Shown in pieces: positions 17,013 through 25,180 of a stretch of 58,295 nt of DNA; position 1 is the first letter of the stretch; every line of letters begins with the position of its first letter. The DNA is from Bryobacterales bacterium (GTDB lineage Bacteria; Acidobacteriota; Terriglobia; Bryobacterales; Bryobacteraceae): NCBI GenBank assembly GCA_020851555.1, contig JADZCM010000045.1:1-58295 (forward strand), given 5' to 3'. The position numbers and the translations under genes were made by a program. The notes beneath the pieces are model-generated. The model did no database searches. It had not been told where the DNA came from and saw only the letters and a list, made by a program, of their open reading frames with translations.

Positions 17013-17933
17013 ATGATCCGAAATCTAGATCCCGGCGCTGAGCGCTTCCTCCTCGACGTGGGCCGAATCCAGGAGGCTCTCAGCCGGGCTAACCGGCAGA
17101 TCTCCTCGGGACTGCGGGTGGCGGCTCCTTCCGACGACCCCGACCACGTCAGCGAGATTCTGCAACTCTGCGCGGACCTGGAACGAAACGCCCAGATAGG
17201 CAGGAACCTCGATCGCGCCAGGACCGAGACCGACGAGGCTGCCGCGGCCCTGGAAACAGCCGTGCGGCTGGTCGAACGCGCACGCGTGCTCGCCACCCAG
17301 GGGGCCGGAACCATCCAAAGCGCGGAGACGCGCCGCATCCTTGCGGGTGAAGTCCAGGCTCTGCACGAGCAAATGGTGAATGTCTCCCGGACGATGGTCC
17401 ATAACAGCTACGTGTTCAGCGGGGATGACGATGCAACGCCCGGCTACCGGCTGAACCTGGCCAATCCCAACGGCGTGGAGAGGCTGTCAACGGCCTCAGC
17501 CACGCGCCAGCTCCTGCACCCCAGCGGGACCGCGTTCGCGGCTGCCAGAACGGCGGGGGAGATCTTCGACCACCGCAACCCCGACGATACGCTGGCCGCC
17601 GACAATGTTTTTGCCGCGCTGAACACCCTGCGCCTGGCGCTGGAGAACAACGATCAAGCGGGGATCGCGTCTTCCCTCACCGCCGTGCGCGCCGCGGGAG
17701 ACTGTTTGAACGGGCATCTCAGCTTCTACGGAACCGTGCAGAACCGGATCACCGGGGCCTCCGAGGCCGCCGCCCGTCAGGCGGCGAGCCTGAAGGTGCA
17801 GCTCAGCAACCTGCGCGACGCCGACCTGACCGAAGCCATCCTGGAGTTGGAGCGCTCCCGGACGCACGAGCAGGCCGCCTACAGCGCCCGCAGCCAGATG
17901 CCGCGGACCAGTCTCTTTGACTACTTCCGGTAA
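17013..17933 (+). CDS. flgL: Hook-filament junction protein FlgL
   Basis: A 306-residue flagellin-family protein. The N-terminal helix contains LSRANRQISSGLRVAAPSDDP, typical of FlgL, and the C-terminal part has LSNLRDADLTEAILELERSR and a terminal LFDYFR. FlgL (HAP3) is the second junction ring between FlgK and the filament. The ATG follows GGGAGG by six bases. Last gene of the operon; flagellin itself is elsewhere. Confidence 0.93.
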   Translation: MIRNLDPGAERFLLDVGRIQEALSRANRQISSGLRVAAPSDDPDHVSEILQLCADLERNAQIGRNLDRARTETDEAAAALETAVRLVERARVLATQGAGTIQSAETRRILAGEVQALHEQMVNVSRTMVHNSYVFSGDDDATPGYRLNLANPNGVERLSTASATRQLLHPSGTAFAAARTAGEIFDHRNPDDTLAADNVFAALNTLRLALENNDQAGIASSLTAVRAAGDCLNGHLSFYGTVQNRITGASEAAARQAASLKVQLSNLRDADLTEAILELERSRTHEQAAYSARSQMPRTSLFDYFR

Positions 17934-17948
17934 ATAGAGCGCTTCCGG

Positions 17949-18275
17949 CTAGCCGTTTGCCGCCGGCTCCACGACCGCCCCCATGGAGCCTCTGGAGTTC
18001 GGCATGCGCGGATCGGGTCCGTAAGTTTGGATCTGGTCGCGGGCGAAGTTGGCATGCGGCAGCTCACAGGTGATCACCACCGTCCGTCCGGTGGTATCGA
18101 CCTCGACGGCGTGCTGGAAGGCCTCCGCGTGCGAGAACAGGAACAGGCGCTGGAGCATCTCGACAACGTAGTCGTAAGTATGCTCGTTGTCGTCGAGCAA
18201 CACGACGTTGTACAGCGGAACCAGCCGGTCCTGCTCGCGGACGTCGGTCTCGGGGCTGGCTGCCGGCTTGGGCAT
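17949..18275 (-). CDS. clpS: ATP-dependent Clp protease adaptor ClpS
   Basis: A 108-residue protein with the ClpS core: YNVVLLDDNEHTYDYVVEML, then AEAFQHAVEVDTTGRTVV and ELPHANFARDQI. ClpS binds N-end-rule substrates and hands them to ClpA. The hydrophobic-pocket Asp/Asn residues (DDNEHT) are present. It is transcribed away from the tmRNA gene, with 69 bases between them; both feed substrates to Clp proteases. No clpA is in the window. Confidence 0.93.
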   Translation of the reverse strand: MPKPAASPETDVREQDRLVPLYNVVLLDDNEHTYDYVVEMLQRLFLFSHAEAFQHAVEVDTTGRTVVITCELPHANFARDQIQTYGPDPRMPNSRGSMGAVVEPAANG

Positions 18276-18330
18276 CGAACCATCCAGAGTACAGGAATCC
18301 TGAGGCTTTCGGTAGCGGGGCCGTGTGGAG

Positions 18331-18336
18331 TAAGAT
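18331..18336 (+). promoter_or_regulatory. -10 element of the tmRNA promoter
   Basis: TAAGAT lies eight bases before the mature tmRNA 5' end and matches TATAAT at four of six positions. A convincing -35 box was not seen. The call is based mainly on spacing. Confidence 0.4.
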
Positions 18337-18344
18337 AGGGTCGT

Positions 18345-18696
18345 GGGGGCGTAACGGATTCGACGGGATTGAATTGTGGTGAGCAGGCGTGCCGGGTTCC
18401 GAGCTCCCGTAAAACGATCGGAAAACCTATAACTGCCAACACGCAGTTTGCATACGCTGCCTAATTCGTTAGGCAGCCGCCCCGGTGGTTGAGCCCGCGC
18501 GGCTACCGTCAGGCGTCATCTTGCGGGATAGGTCGAGGGCTTCGGTCCGGAGCCGCAGGCCGAGATCAATCGGGCTAGGCCGTTTCCGCTCTTGCCGGCT
18601 CTGAGGCGGCGGCCGAAAACACTGAACCGGCTACGCACGTAGGCTGTTCACGGCAGGCTTTCTCGGACGCGGGTTCGACTCCCGCCGCCTCCACCA
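18345..18696 (+). ncRNA. ssrA: Transfer-messenger RNA (tmRNA)
   Basis: The 5' end GGGGGCGTAACGGATTCGAC and the 3' end GGTTCGACTCCCGCC...TCCACCA are the tRNA-like ends of tmRNA. GGGGGCG pairs with CGCCTCC in the acceptor stem, and CCA is encoded. The tag frame resumes at GCC 18435 and reads A-N-T-Q-F-A-Y-A-A before TAA at 18462-18464. A TTCG-capped hairpin (GCCTAA/TTAGGC, 18459-18474) covers the tag end and stop, as expected for helix 5. tmRNA rescues stalled ribosomes and marks the product for proteolysis. One-piece form, 352 bases. Confidence 0.96.
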
Positions 18697-18761
18697 TTCC
18701 CGTCCCGCCCAGCGGTTCTACGCCCGGAATCGGGGCAGGTTCCTCCGGCAGCCGAGCCGGT

Positions 18762-19598
18762 TCAGGCGAGAAGCCTCCTCAGCGACTGAATGCTCTTCTC
18801 AATTCCCTCGACGCCCTGGAAGGCGCGCGTCTCCTCTTCGATGACGTACCACTCGGTGGCGCCCACCGATTCGCAGGCGTCGAACACCGGCGGCCAGTTC
18901 ACGTCGCCTTCTCCAACCACGTAAGCCTTATTGGCCGCCGTCCACTCTTTGATGTGAACGCTTCGCGAGCGGCCCGGGAACTTGCGGATGAAGGCGACAG
19001 GGTCGGCTCCGGCGTGAACGGCGTGGCCCACGTCAAGCTGGAAGATGACATCCCGGCTGGTTCTGGCACAGAAATACTCCGCGGGAATCTGGCCCTCCAG
19101 CGGCTGGAATTCCACAAGGTGATTGTGGAAGCCGGCCGCCATGCCGAGGGGCTTGAGTTTGGCGGCAATCTCATTGAAGGTCTCGGCCGTCTTGGCCCAG
19201 GCATCGAGCGTCGCGATGTTCGGTTTGGGAAGGCTCGGCGCGATCAGGAACCGGTTGCCGAGAATCTGGTTGAACTCGATGGTCGGCTCCAACTGGCCGC
19301 CGGTCATGGTGTTCAGGCCGGTGTGCGTGCCGCAGGCCTTCAATCCGTTGTCGTCCAGCAACTGCCTGAGTTCCTTGGCTGTCTTGTTGTAATAGCCCGC
19401 GAACTCCACGCCGTCGTAGCCCATCTTCCTGATGGCGGCCAGAGTTCCGGGCAGATCCGCCGTGGCGGGCCCGCCTACGGAGTAGAGTTGCACGCCGATA
19501 GGGATCTTCTTGCGGGCGGCTCCCCGGACAACAACGGGCGCAACGCCGATCGAAGCTGCAACCGCGCACAGCAGTTCACGTCTGCTCAGGTGGGACAT
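18762..19598 (-). CDS. Exported sugar phosphate isomerase/epimerase-like TIM-barrel protein
   Basis: A 278-residue protein of the xylose-isomerase-like TIM-barrel superfamily (IolE/Hyi type). Seen motifs are VQLYSVGG, YDGVEFAGYYN, AAGFHNHLVEF, FQLDVGHAVHAGADP and SVHIKEW, which supply the metal-binding Glu, His and Asp positions. The N-terminus SRRELLCAVAASIGVAPVVV is a twin-arginine signal, so it is probably exported folded with its metal. The substrate cannot be named. ATG 19598 is preceded by AGAGGAG, which decides the start over an upstream in-frame codon. Convergent with the tmRNA gene. Confidence 0.87.
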   Translation of the reverse strand: MSHLSRRELLCAVAASIGVAPVVVRGAARKKIPIGVQLYSVGGPATADLPGTLAAIRKMGYDGVEFAGYYNKTAKELRQLLDDNGLKACGTHTGLNTMTGGQLEPTIEFNQILGNRFLIAPSLPKPNIATLDAWAKTAETFNEIAAKLKPLGMAAGFHNHLVEFQPLEGQIPAEYFCARTSRDVIFQLDVGHAVHAGADPVAFIRKFPGRSRSVHIKEWTAANKAYVVGEGDVNWPPVFDACESVGATEWYVIEEETRAFQGVEGIEKSIQSLRRLLA

Positions 19599-19719
19599 CG
19601 TGCTCCTCTCAGAAAAGAACGCTTTGAATGCCAGCCGGGCTGGCCTCACAATTCTAGCTCTGTCTCGCGGCCCGCTGCCACGGCCTTCGAGCCACTTTCG
19701 TAAGAGGCATTGGAAGCCC

Positions 19720-19725
19720 TATAAT
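19720..19725 (+). promoter_or_regulatory. -10 box upstream of the secreted protein at 19750
   Basis: A perfect TATAAT 25 bases before the start codon of the next gene. A weak candidate -35, TTTCGT (19696-19701), is 18 bases upstream. CAGGAG follows as the ribosome site. Confidence 0.5.
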
Positions 19726-19749
19726 ATGGGCTGTATTCAGGAGACCGCC

Positions 19750-20667
19750 ATGACGCGTTTTGTACTGACCTTAGTTGCCATTTTGATCGCTGTTCCCGCC
19801 ATTAGCGTCGCCGCCGAGCTGGATGACTCCTTTGCGGCTCTTCAAGCCGCAGAGGCCAAGAAAGACGTGGCGCTGGTGAAGAAGCTGGCAGTCGAGACCA
19901 GCGCTCTGGCGCGGGAAGAGGCGGAGATAGAACAACCCGCCGACCCGAGCCTCAAACAGACCTGGAAGGAACGCACGGCCTGGGCCCGGGATGTGGAAAA
20001 GCGCTGTGAGTACGCGCTGTACGCGCTCTCGCTTCAGACCGAACCCGAGGTCGCCATCGATCTGCTGACTACCCTGGAGTCGCTTAACCCCAAGAGCCAG
20101 TACCTGGATGAGGGGGGGTATGCGCAGTACTTCGCCATGCTGCAAAAGACCGGCGCCGCCGCGAAGATCCCCGCCGTGGCGGAGAATGCCCTCAAGAACC
20201 TGCCCAACTCCGCGGACGTGCTGATAGTGCTTCTGGATAACGCCATGGCCAAGAGCCAGTTGAGCACGGCGCTCACCTACGGGCAGCGGCTGGTCAACGC
20301 CATGAGTAAGGCTTCCAAGCCCGAGGGCGTGTCGGACGCCGATTGGAACACGAAGCGCTCCGTGGCCCTGGGCCACGGATACTACGCCATTGGAATGGCG
20401 AATGCCGCCAGCAACCGCTTCTTCGAGGTTGACAAGGCATTGCGCGCCGCGCTTCCCTACATCAAGGGCAACCCGGGGATGTACGGCCCGGCGCTGTTCC
20501 ACCTGGGCATCGCCAACTTCCAGCTCGGCGTGCAGACCAATAACAAGAAGCGGGTGCTGGAAGCCGCGTCCTTCAGCGAGCAGGCCTCCAAGGTCGCTTT
20601 CCCGCAAGCGCAAGATGCCTATCGCAACACCCAGGCCATGCGGGCCCAAGCCGCGAAGATGCAGTAG
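19750..20667 (+). CDS. Exported helical-repeat (TPR-like) protein of unknown function
   Basis: A 305-residue protein with a signal peptide (residues 1-20, FVLTLVAILIAVPAISVAA) and an all-helical body. Paired helices such as VAIDLLTTLESLNPKSQYLD, VLIVLLDNAMAKSQLSTALTY and GPALFHLGIANFQLG look like degenerate tetratricopeptide repeats, used for protein binding. Proteins of this build are common in Acidobacteria-like genomes, but no function is known to me. CAGGAG at 19737-19742 supports ATG 19750, although an in-frame ATG also exists at 19726. It stands alone behind a good -10 box. Confidence 0.75.
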   Translation: MTRFVLTLVAILIAVPAISVAAELDDSFAALQAAEAKKDVALVKKLAVETSALAREEAEIEQPADPSLKQTWKERTAWARDVEKRCEYALYALSLQTEPEVAIDLLTTLESLNPKSQYLDEGGYAQYFAMLQKTGAAAKIPAVAENALKNLPNSADVLIVLLDNAMAKSQLSTALTYGQRLVNAMSKASKPEGVSDADWNTKRSVALGHGYYAIGMANAASNRFFEVDKALRAALPYIKGNPGMYGPALFHLGIANFQLGVQTNNKKRVLEAASFSEQASKVAFPQAQDAYRNTQAMRAQAAKMQ

Positions 20668-20709
20668 GCCGGGCGTCTGCTCGTCCCGGACGGAGCGGGA
20701 AGGCCGCGG

Positions 20710-21093
20710 GTGGCCGCGGGATGTGTCTCCAGCGTGAGGCTCCAGATACGAAATGTCACGCGGTCCAGCGTGCTGGCCACCGAGGCCGCGGTTGCCGACA
20801 CCAGCGCCGCGCGCTGCGTGGGATTGTTGCGGCACGACAGCCTGCCTCCCGGCCAGGGCCTGTGGATCGTTCCTTCCGAAGGGATTCACACCTTCGGAAT
20901 GAAGTTCACGATCGACGTGGCTTTTCTGGATCGCAAGAAAAGAGTCCTGAAGATCCGGCACAGGATGGGCCCCCGGCGGCTCTCGTTCTGCCTGCGGGCC
21001 CACTCCGTGCTGGAACTGCCTGCCGGCACGCTTGCAGCCACCGCCACCGAGCGCGGCGACCAACTGGAGTTCGAGCAACTGTCAACTGAATAG
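20710..21093 (+). CDS. DUF192 family protein
   Basis: A 127-residue protein with the DUF192 pattern: RCVGLLRHDSLPPGQGLWIVP, then IHTFGMKFTIDVAFLD and VLELPAGT near the end. The family is a small beta-barrel, often exported, with no settled role. No signal peptide is visible here. The start is GTG at 20710 with GGGAAGG-like bases upstream. Its 3' end overlaps the converging CoA-binding gene by 12 bases. Confidence 0.82.
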   Translation: MAAGCVSSVRLQIRNVTRSSVLATEAAVADTSAARCVGLLRHDSLPPGQGLWIVPSEGIHTFGMKFTIDVAFLDRKKRVLKIRHRMGPRRLSFCLRAHSVLELPAGTLAATATERGDQLEFEQLSTE

Positions 21094-21486
21094 CCGGCGG
21101 TGTTCTTTCAGGATGCAGCGGTCCATGATTACGGTCAGTCCGGCGCCACAGGCATGCGCCGCCGCTTCTTCGTGCATGACTCCTTCCTGCATCCAGACGG
21201 CGGAGGCCCCTGCGCGGATAGCCTGCTCCACAACTTCCGGCACGAACTCCGAACGCCGGAAGATGTTGACGATGTCGATCTTCCCGGGAACCGCGTCGAG
21301 GCACGGATAGGCGCGCTCCCCCAGCACCTCCGATTCGTTGGGGTTCACGGGCACTATGCGATAGCCGGCTCGCTGCATGTACTGGGAAACCCCGTAGCTC
21401 GCCCGGCAGCGCTTGCTGGAAAGGCCGACCACCGCAATCACTCGCGCGGAGTTCAGAAGCTCCCGGATGGACGAAGAATCAGCCAC
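21082..21486 (-). CDS. CoA-binding domain protein (YccU type)
   Basis: A 134-residue single-domain protein with the Rossmann-like CoA-binding fold: VIAVVGLSSKRCRASYGVS near the start, then RIVPVNPNESEVLGERAYPCL, VNIFRRSEFVPEVVEQAI and VWMQEGVMHEEAA. These match the YccU/succinyl-CoA-synthetase-like family, whose exact cellular job is unknown. It begins eight bases inside the end of rluB and so may be the last gene of a scpA-scpB-rluB operon. Confidence 0.87.
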   Translation of the reverse strand: MADSSSIRELLNSARVIAVVGLSSKRCRASYGVSQYMQRAGYRIVPVNPNESEVLGERAYPCLDAVPGKIDIVNIFRRSEFVPEVVEQAIRAGASAVWMQEGVMHEEAAAHACGAGLTVIMDRCILKEHRRLFS

Positions 21487-22210
21487 GGCCGGTCTCCGGG
21501 GAGCGGGTGAGCCGCTGCACTTCCTGCGGCGTGAGGTGACGGAACTCGCCTGGTTTCAGGCGGCCCAACTCCAGGCTTCCGATCCTGGTGCGCTTCAACT
21601 TCTCCACCAGCAGCCCGAAGTGCCTGAACATCAGTCGGACTTGGTGCTGACGGCCTTCAATCAAACGGACCTCATACCAAGGGTTGGGGCCGGATTTCAC
21701 CAGCCGGAGGCCGGCCGGCGCCGTCCGGCGGCCATGGAGCGGTATCCCTTCCTGGAATTCCCGTTCCTGCGCCGGCGTTAGCACGCCGTTGACCTTGACC
21801 AGGTACGTTTTGGCCACGTGGCCGGCCGCCGAAGCGACACCCTGGGCGAAATCGCCGTCGTTTGTGAGCAGCAACAGGCCTTCGCTGTGGTAATCCAGCC
21901 GCCCTACCGGGAAGACCCGCTGCTTTACGCCGCGAATCAGGTCCATCACGGTGAGCCGGCCTTCCGGGTCGTGCATCGTGGTCACCACGCCGACCGGTTT
22001 GTTCAGCGCAAGATAGACCATGTGTCGCGGAGCGCGCAGCAGCCGCCCGTCGAGTTTCACGTGGTCGCATTCCAGATCGGCCTTGCTGCCGAGCCGGTTG
22101 ATTACCCGGCCGTTTACCGTCACCCTCCCCGCCAAAATAAGTTCTTCCGCCTTCCGGCGGCTGGCCACCCCCGCCCGGGCGAGGATCTTCTGGAGACGTT
22201 CTTCCGCCAT
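21479..22210 (-). CDS. rluB: 23S rRNA pseudouridine synthase (RluB/RsuA family)
   Basis: A 243-residue enzyme. Residues 1-60 form an S4 RNA-binding domain (RLQKILARAGVASRRKAEEL, VTVNGRVI). The RsuA-type catalytic domain follows, with LNKPVGVVTT and the active-site Asp in GRLDYHSEGLLLLTNDG. RluB modifies helix 90-92 region uridine in 23S rRNA; RsuA acts on 16S. Linkage to scpAB is usual for RluB, which favours that name. It abuts scpB with no gap. Confidence 0.88.
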   Translation of the reverse strand: MAEERLQKILARAGVASRRKAEELILAGRVTVNGRVINRLGSKADLECDHVKLDGRLLRAPRHMVYLALNKPVGVVTTMHDPEGRLTVMDLIRGVKQRVFPVGRLDYHSEGLLLLTNDGDFAQGVASAAGHVAKTYLVKVNGVLTPAQEREFQEGIPLHGRRTAPAGLRLVKSGPNPWYEVRLIEGRQHQVRLMFRHFGLLVEKLKRTRIGSLELGRLKPGEFRHLTPQEVQRLTRSPETGRG

Positions 22211-22870
22211 CTACCCGTTGGCCGGCGTGGGGGCTTCATCCTCGCCCAGCGCCGCGCGGCGCAATTCCTCGAACTCCTTCAGCGTTGGCAACTCACTGAG
22301 GTCCTTCAGCCCGAACTGAACCAGGAACTCCTTGGTCGTCCGGTACAGGATAGGACGCCCGATCACCTCTTTGCGTCCGGCGGTTGTGATCAGCTTGCGG
22401 TCCAGGAGGGTCTTGAGAACCCCCACGCCCTGCACGCCGCGGATCTCCAGGATCTCGGGCGCCGTGACCGGCTGCTTGTAGGCCACTACGGCAAGCGTTT
22501 CCAGGGCGGCGAGAGACAGTTTCAGCGGCGGCTGGAGCTTCCTGACAAAGGCGCGGATCGCCTCGTGATGCTCGGGCTTGGTGGACATTTTATAGCCGCC
22601 CGCCACCTGGCGCACGGCGAGTCCATGCCGCGGTCCGCCGTACTCGTCGGCCAGCCGGTCCAGCAGTTCGGCGACCCTGGCTTTGGGCTCTCCGAGGGCA
22701 ACCGCAATCTGATCCGCGGTCAGGGGTTCATCGGTGATGTAGACGATGGCCTCCAGCACCGCGGCCAGCCGGGCTTCGGCGCCGGTCCCGGTCTGGTCCG
22801 GTTCCGCGGCGAGTTGTTCAGGCGCAAGCTCAGCGGCCTCGGGGAGCGCCGTGTTTTCGTGCGATTCCAT
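22211..22870 (-). CDS. scpB: Segregation and condensation protein ScpB
   Basis: A 219-residue protein with two winged-helix domains: LAAVLEAIVYITDEPLTADQIA near residue 35 and LAALETLAVVAYKQPVTAPEI at about 140, followed by the ScpB signature IRGVQGVGVLKTLLDRKLI. ScpB binds ScpA and works with SMC in chromosome compaction. A short acidic N-terminal extension precedes the first domain. It lies between scpA (five-base gap) and rluB. Confidence 0.93.
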   Translation of the reverse strand: MESHENTALPEAAELAPEQLAAEPDQTGTGAEARLAAVLEAIVYITDEPLTADQIAVALGEPKARVAELLDRLADEYGGPRHGLAVRQVAGGYKMSTKPEHHEAIRAFVRKLQPPLKLSLAALETLAVVAYKQPVTAPEILEIRGVQGVGVLKTLLDRKLITTAGRKEVIGRPILYRTTKEFLVQFGLKDLSELPTLKEFEELRRAALGEDEAPTPANG

Positions 22871-22875
22871 TCCGT

Positions 22876-23661
22876 CTAGTGATAGCCCTTTTCAATCGCT
22901 TCAATGGCTTCGGGCGAGGCGAAGACCTCGCCGAACCGGCGGTGGCGCCGCACGGCAATGTCCCCGAAGGCGTCTCTCTGGCTGAGCACGATGGCCTGCA
23001 TCTTCACCATCTCCAGAATGGCCAGAAACAAGGCCACCATGGCGCGGCGGCTGCGCTGGCGTTCCAGCAGATCCACCACCGAGAGCGACTCGCGCGCCGG
23101 CAGGGTCTCCAGCAGAGACCTGAGTGTCTGGATCATCTCAGGCACGCTCACGTCTTCGCCTTCCACGGCGTACACGGGCCGGTTCTTGGCCCGGTCCAGA
23201 ACCTGCTGGAAAGTCCGCACGAGGTCGATCAGGGTCACCGCCAATTCCTGGCTCTCCGCCTCATCGAGGAAGGCAAGCATCTGCGGATTCGACCAGACGT
23301 TCTCCTCCACCAGGAGCTTCTGCTGAAGCATCTCGGCGGCGTTCTTGAAGCGTTCATGCTCCAGGAGCCGGTCGACGAGCTCACGGCGCGGGTCGTCTTC
23401 GGGTGAGATGTCCTCCAGCGCCGGGTCCCGGGGCAGCAGCATCCGGGACTTGATGTGGATCAGGGTCGCGGCCATATAGACGAACTCGGCGCCCAGTTCC
23501 ATGTCGAGCGACAGCGCCTGCTGCATGTATTCCAGGTACTGGGAGGTAATGGAGGCGATGGGAATGTCGTAGATATTGATCTGCTGTTTCCGGATCAGGT
23601 CGAGCAGCAGGTCGAGAGGCCCCTCGTAGTGCTCCAAATGAACGTTCAACGGCGACGACAC
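22876..23661 (-). CDS. scpA: Segregation and condensation protein ScpA
   Basis: A 261-residue kleisin. The N-terminal SMC-binding part has the ScpA signature VHLEHYEGPLDLLLDLIRKQ followed by INIYDIPIASITSQYLEYM and MAATLIHIKSRMLLPRD. The C-terminus has the winged helix that contacts the other SMC head (VALFLAILEMVKMQAIVLSQ). The start is GTG. First gene of the scpA-scpB-rluB group, divergent from the BON-protein gene. Confidence 0.93.
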   Translation of the reverse strand: MSSPLNVHLEHYEGPLDLLLDLIRKQQINIYDIPIASITSQYLEYMQQALSLDMELGAEFVYMAATLIHIKSRMLLPRDPALEDISPEDDPRRELVDRLLEHERFKNAAEMLQQKLLVEENVWSNPQMLAFLDEAESQELAVTLIDLVRTFQQVLDRAKNRPVYAVEGEDVSVPEMIQTLRSLLETLPARESLSVVDLLERQRSRRAMVALFLAILEMVKMQAIVLSQRDAFGDIAVRRHRRFGEVFASPEAIEAIEKGYH

Positions 23662-23785
23662 AACCTCTCACGATAGCATGAGCCGCCCGGCCTCCCCATT
23701 CCACACCGCTCATCTACCCGTCCGGCGCCGGCCTGAACAGTGCGAATAACTCCGGCCGCGGCCACTACTTCTCCGGAGGAGCAAA

Positions 23786-24169
23786 TTGATACCAAGATAC
23801 CGGCTCGCGGCCTTGGCCGCGGGCATGCTGCTGGCTCTGGCCGCACAAGCCCAAAGCCAGCCCCGTCCGGCGGCCAAGGCCGCTCCCACCGACGCCGAAC
23901 TGGAGACCGCCATCCGCCAGCGGTTCGCCGGATCCAAGTCGGGGGCGGACCAGTTCACGGTCCGGGTGCAGGGCGGCGTAGCCACCATCGAGGGCAAAAC
24001 CGACGTGGTTCAGCGTAAGAGCGCGGCCACGCGCATGGCCAAAGCAGCGGGCGCGAAGCGGGTGGTCAACAAAATCGTGGTCAGCCAGGCCGGCCGCAAA
24101 GCAGCCGCGTCCAACCTTCCCTCCGGTCCGCGGAGGGCGCAGGTGAAGCGCAGCGAAGTCCAGCGTTGA
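23786..24169 (+). CDS. Exported BON-domain protein
   Basis: A 127-residue protein with a signal peptide (residues 1-22, LAALAAGMLLALAAQAQS) and one BON domain (about 35-100: DAELETAIRQRF, FTVRVQGGVATIEGKTDVV, KAAGAKRVVNKIVV). BON domains bind phospholipid or other envelope components in the periplasm. The C-terminal tail is basic. The start is TTG at 23786, eight bases after GGAGGA. Confidence 0.82.
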   Translation: MIPRYRLAALAAGMLLALAAQAQSQPRPAAKAAPTDAELETAIRQRFAGSKSGADQFTVRVQGGVATIEGKTDVVQRKSAATRMAKAAGAKRVVNKIVVSQAGRKAAASNLPSGPRRAQVKRSEVQR

Positions 24170-24226
24170 TCCGGAGAGCCGCGTGCTAAAATCGGACATA
24201 TCTCACCAGAGGCATTTGTCCGAACC

Positions 24227-25180
24227 ATGCGTTACCTTATTGTCTTACTCGTGCTGCTGGCGCTCGCCGCTCCGGTTCCAGCCCAGGGTCCTCTGGCTCC
24301 CCCCGGCCAGGCTGTCCAGGGCCAGCCCCCTTCGGGGCCGCCCGCGCTTCTGTCCGTGCCCCCCGCTACGGTTGTCGCGACCATAGACGGGCAGAAGGTC
24401 ACGGCGGCCCAGTTGCAGGTTATCCTCCGGGCGCTCGGCCCCGCCCAGCAGGAGGCGGCCATGCGCACCCCCGAGGAGTTCCTCCGGCAGTTCGGTCTGA
24501 TGCGCCGCCTGGCGGAAATGGCCGAGAAGGAGGGCCGGGACCAGACGTCCCCAATCAGGGAGCAACTCGCCTACAACCGGATGCTCGCCCTGGCTCAGGC
24601 GAAGCTGGCTGCGAGCGAGAGCGAGTTCGAGATCAGCCCCGAGGAGGTCAAGAGTTTCTACGCCGCCAATCCGGACCTCTTCACCTCCGTCCGCCTCAAG
24701 GTGATCTATATCCCGTTCTCGCCCAATGCGGAATCCTCTCCCCCAGGCGGCGCCGGAAAGAAGTTGCTTACCGAGAAGGAGGCCGAGGCCAAGGCCAACA
24801 AGCTCTACGCCGACCTGAGAGCCGGAGCCGACTTCGTGGCGCTGGTCAAGGCGCACTCGGAGGACGCCACTTCCGCCTCCAAGGACGGCGACTTCGGCTC
24901 CTTCCGGCGTTCGGACAGACTGCCGGACGAGGTCAAGTCCGTGGTCTTCGACTTGAAGCCGGGAGAGGTCAGCAAGCCGGTCCGCCAGCCGAACGGCTTC
25001 TACCTGTTCCGGGCTGAAGAGACCGGTGTCGAGCCGTTGGAGAAGGTCCGGGACCGTGTGGCCGAGAATCTGCGTACCTCCCGGTTCAACGAGTGGGTCC
25101 AGGCCACTCAGCGCAGTGTCGAGGTGAAGATTGAGAACCAGGCAGCCTTCGCCGCCGCGCCGCAGACCGCCGTCAAGTAG
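24227..25180 (+). CDS. Parvulin-type peptidyl-prolyl isomerase (PpiC/SurA-like), exported
   Basis: A 317-residue periplasmic foldase. A signal peptide ends near residue 19 (LVLLALAAPVPAQ). A SurA-like N-terminal helical region follows (VVATIDGQKVTAAQLQVILR), then a parvulin domain at about 160-275 with FVALVKAHSEDATSASKDGDFGSF and LKPGEVSKPVRQPNGFYLF. These enzymes assist folding of exported and outer-membrane proteins. A possible -10, TAAAAT, is at 24187-24192. The next gene may start inside its 3' end. Confidence 0.92.
   Translation: MRYLIVLLVLLALAAPVPAQGPLAPPGQAVQGQPPSGPPALLSVPPATVVATIDGQKVTAAQLQVILRALGPAQQEAAMRTPEEFLRQFGLMRRLAEMAEKEGRDQTSPIREQLAYNRMLALAQAKLAASESEFEISPEEVKSFYAANPDLFTSVRLKVIYIPFSPNAESSPPGGAGKKLLTEKEAEAKANKLYADLRAGADFVALVKAHSEDATSASKDGDFGSFRRSDRLPDEVKSVVFDLKPGEVSKPVRQPNGFYLFRAEETGVEPLEKVRDRVAENLRTSRFNEWVQATQRSVEVKIENQAAFAAAPQTAVK

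Noticed and set aside
18670..18696. Possible integration site at the tmRNA 3' end
   Set aside because: The tmRNA 3' end is a common attachment site, but no integrase or repeated 3' end lies nearby; the next gene is a normal chromosomal one.
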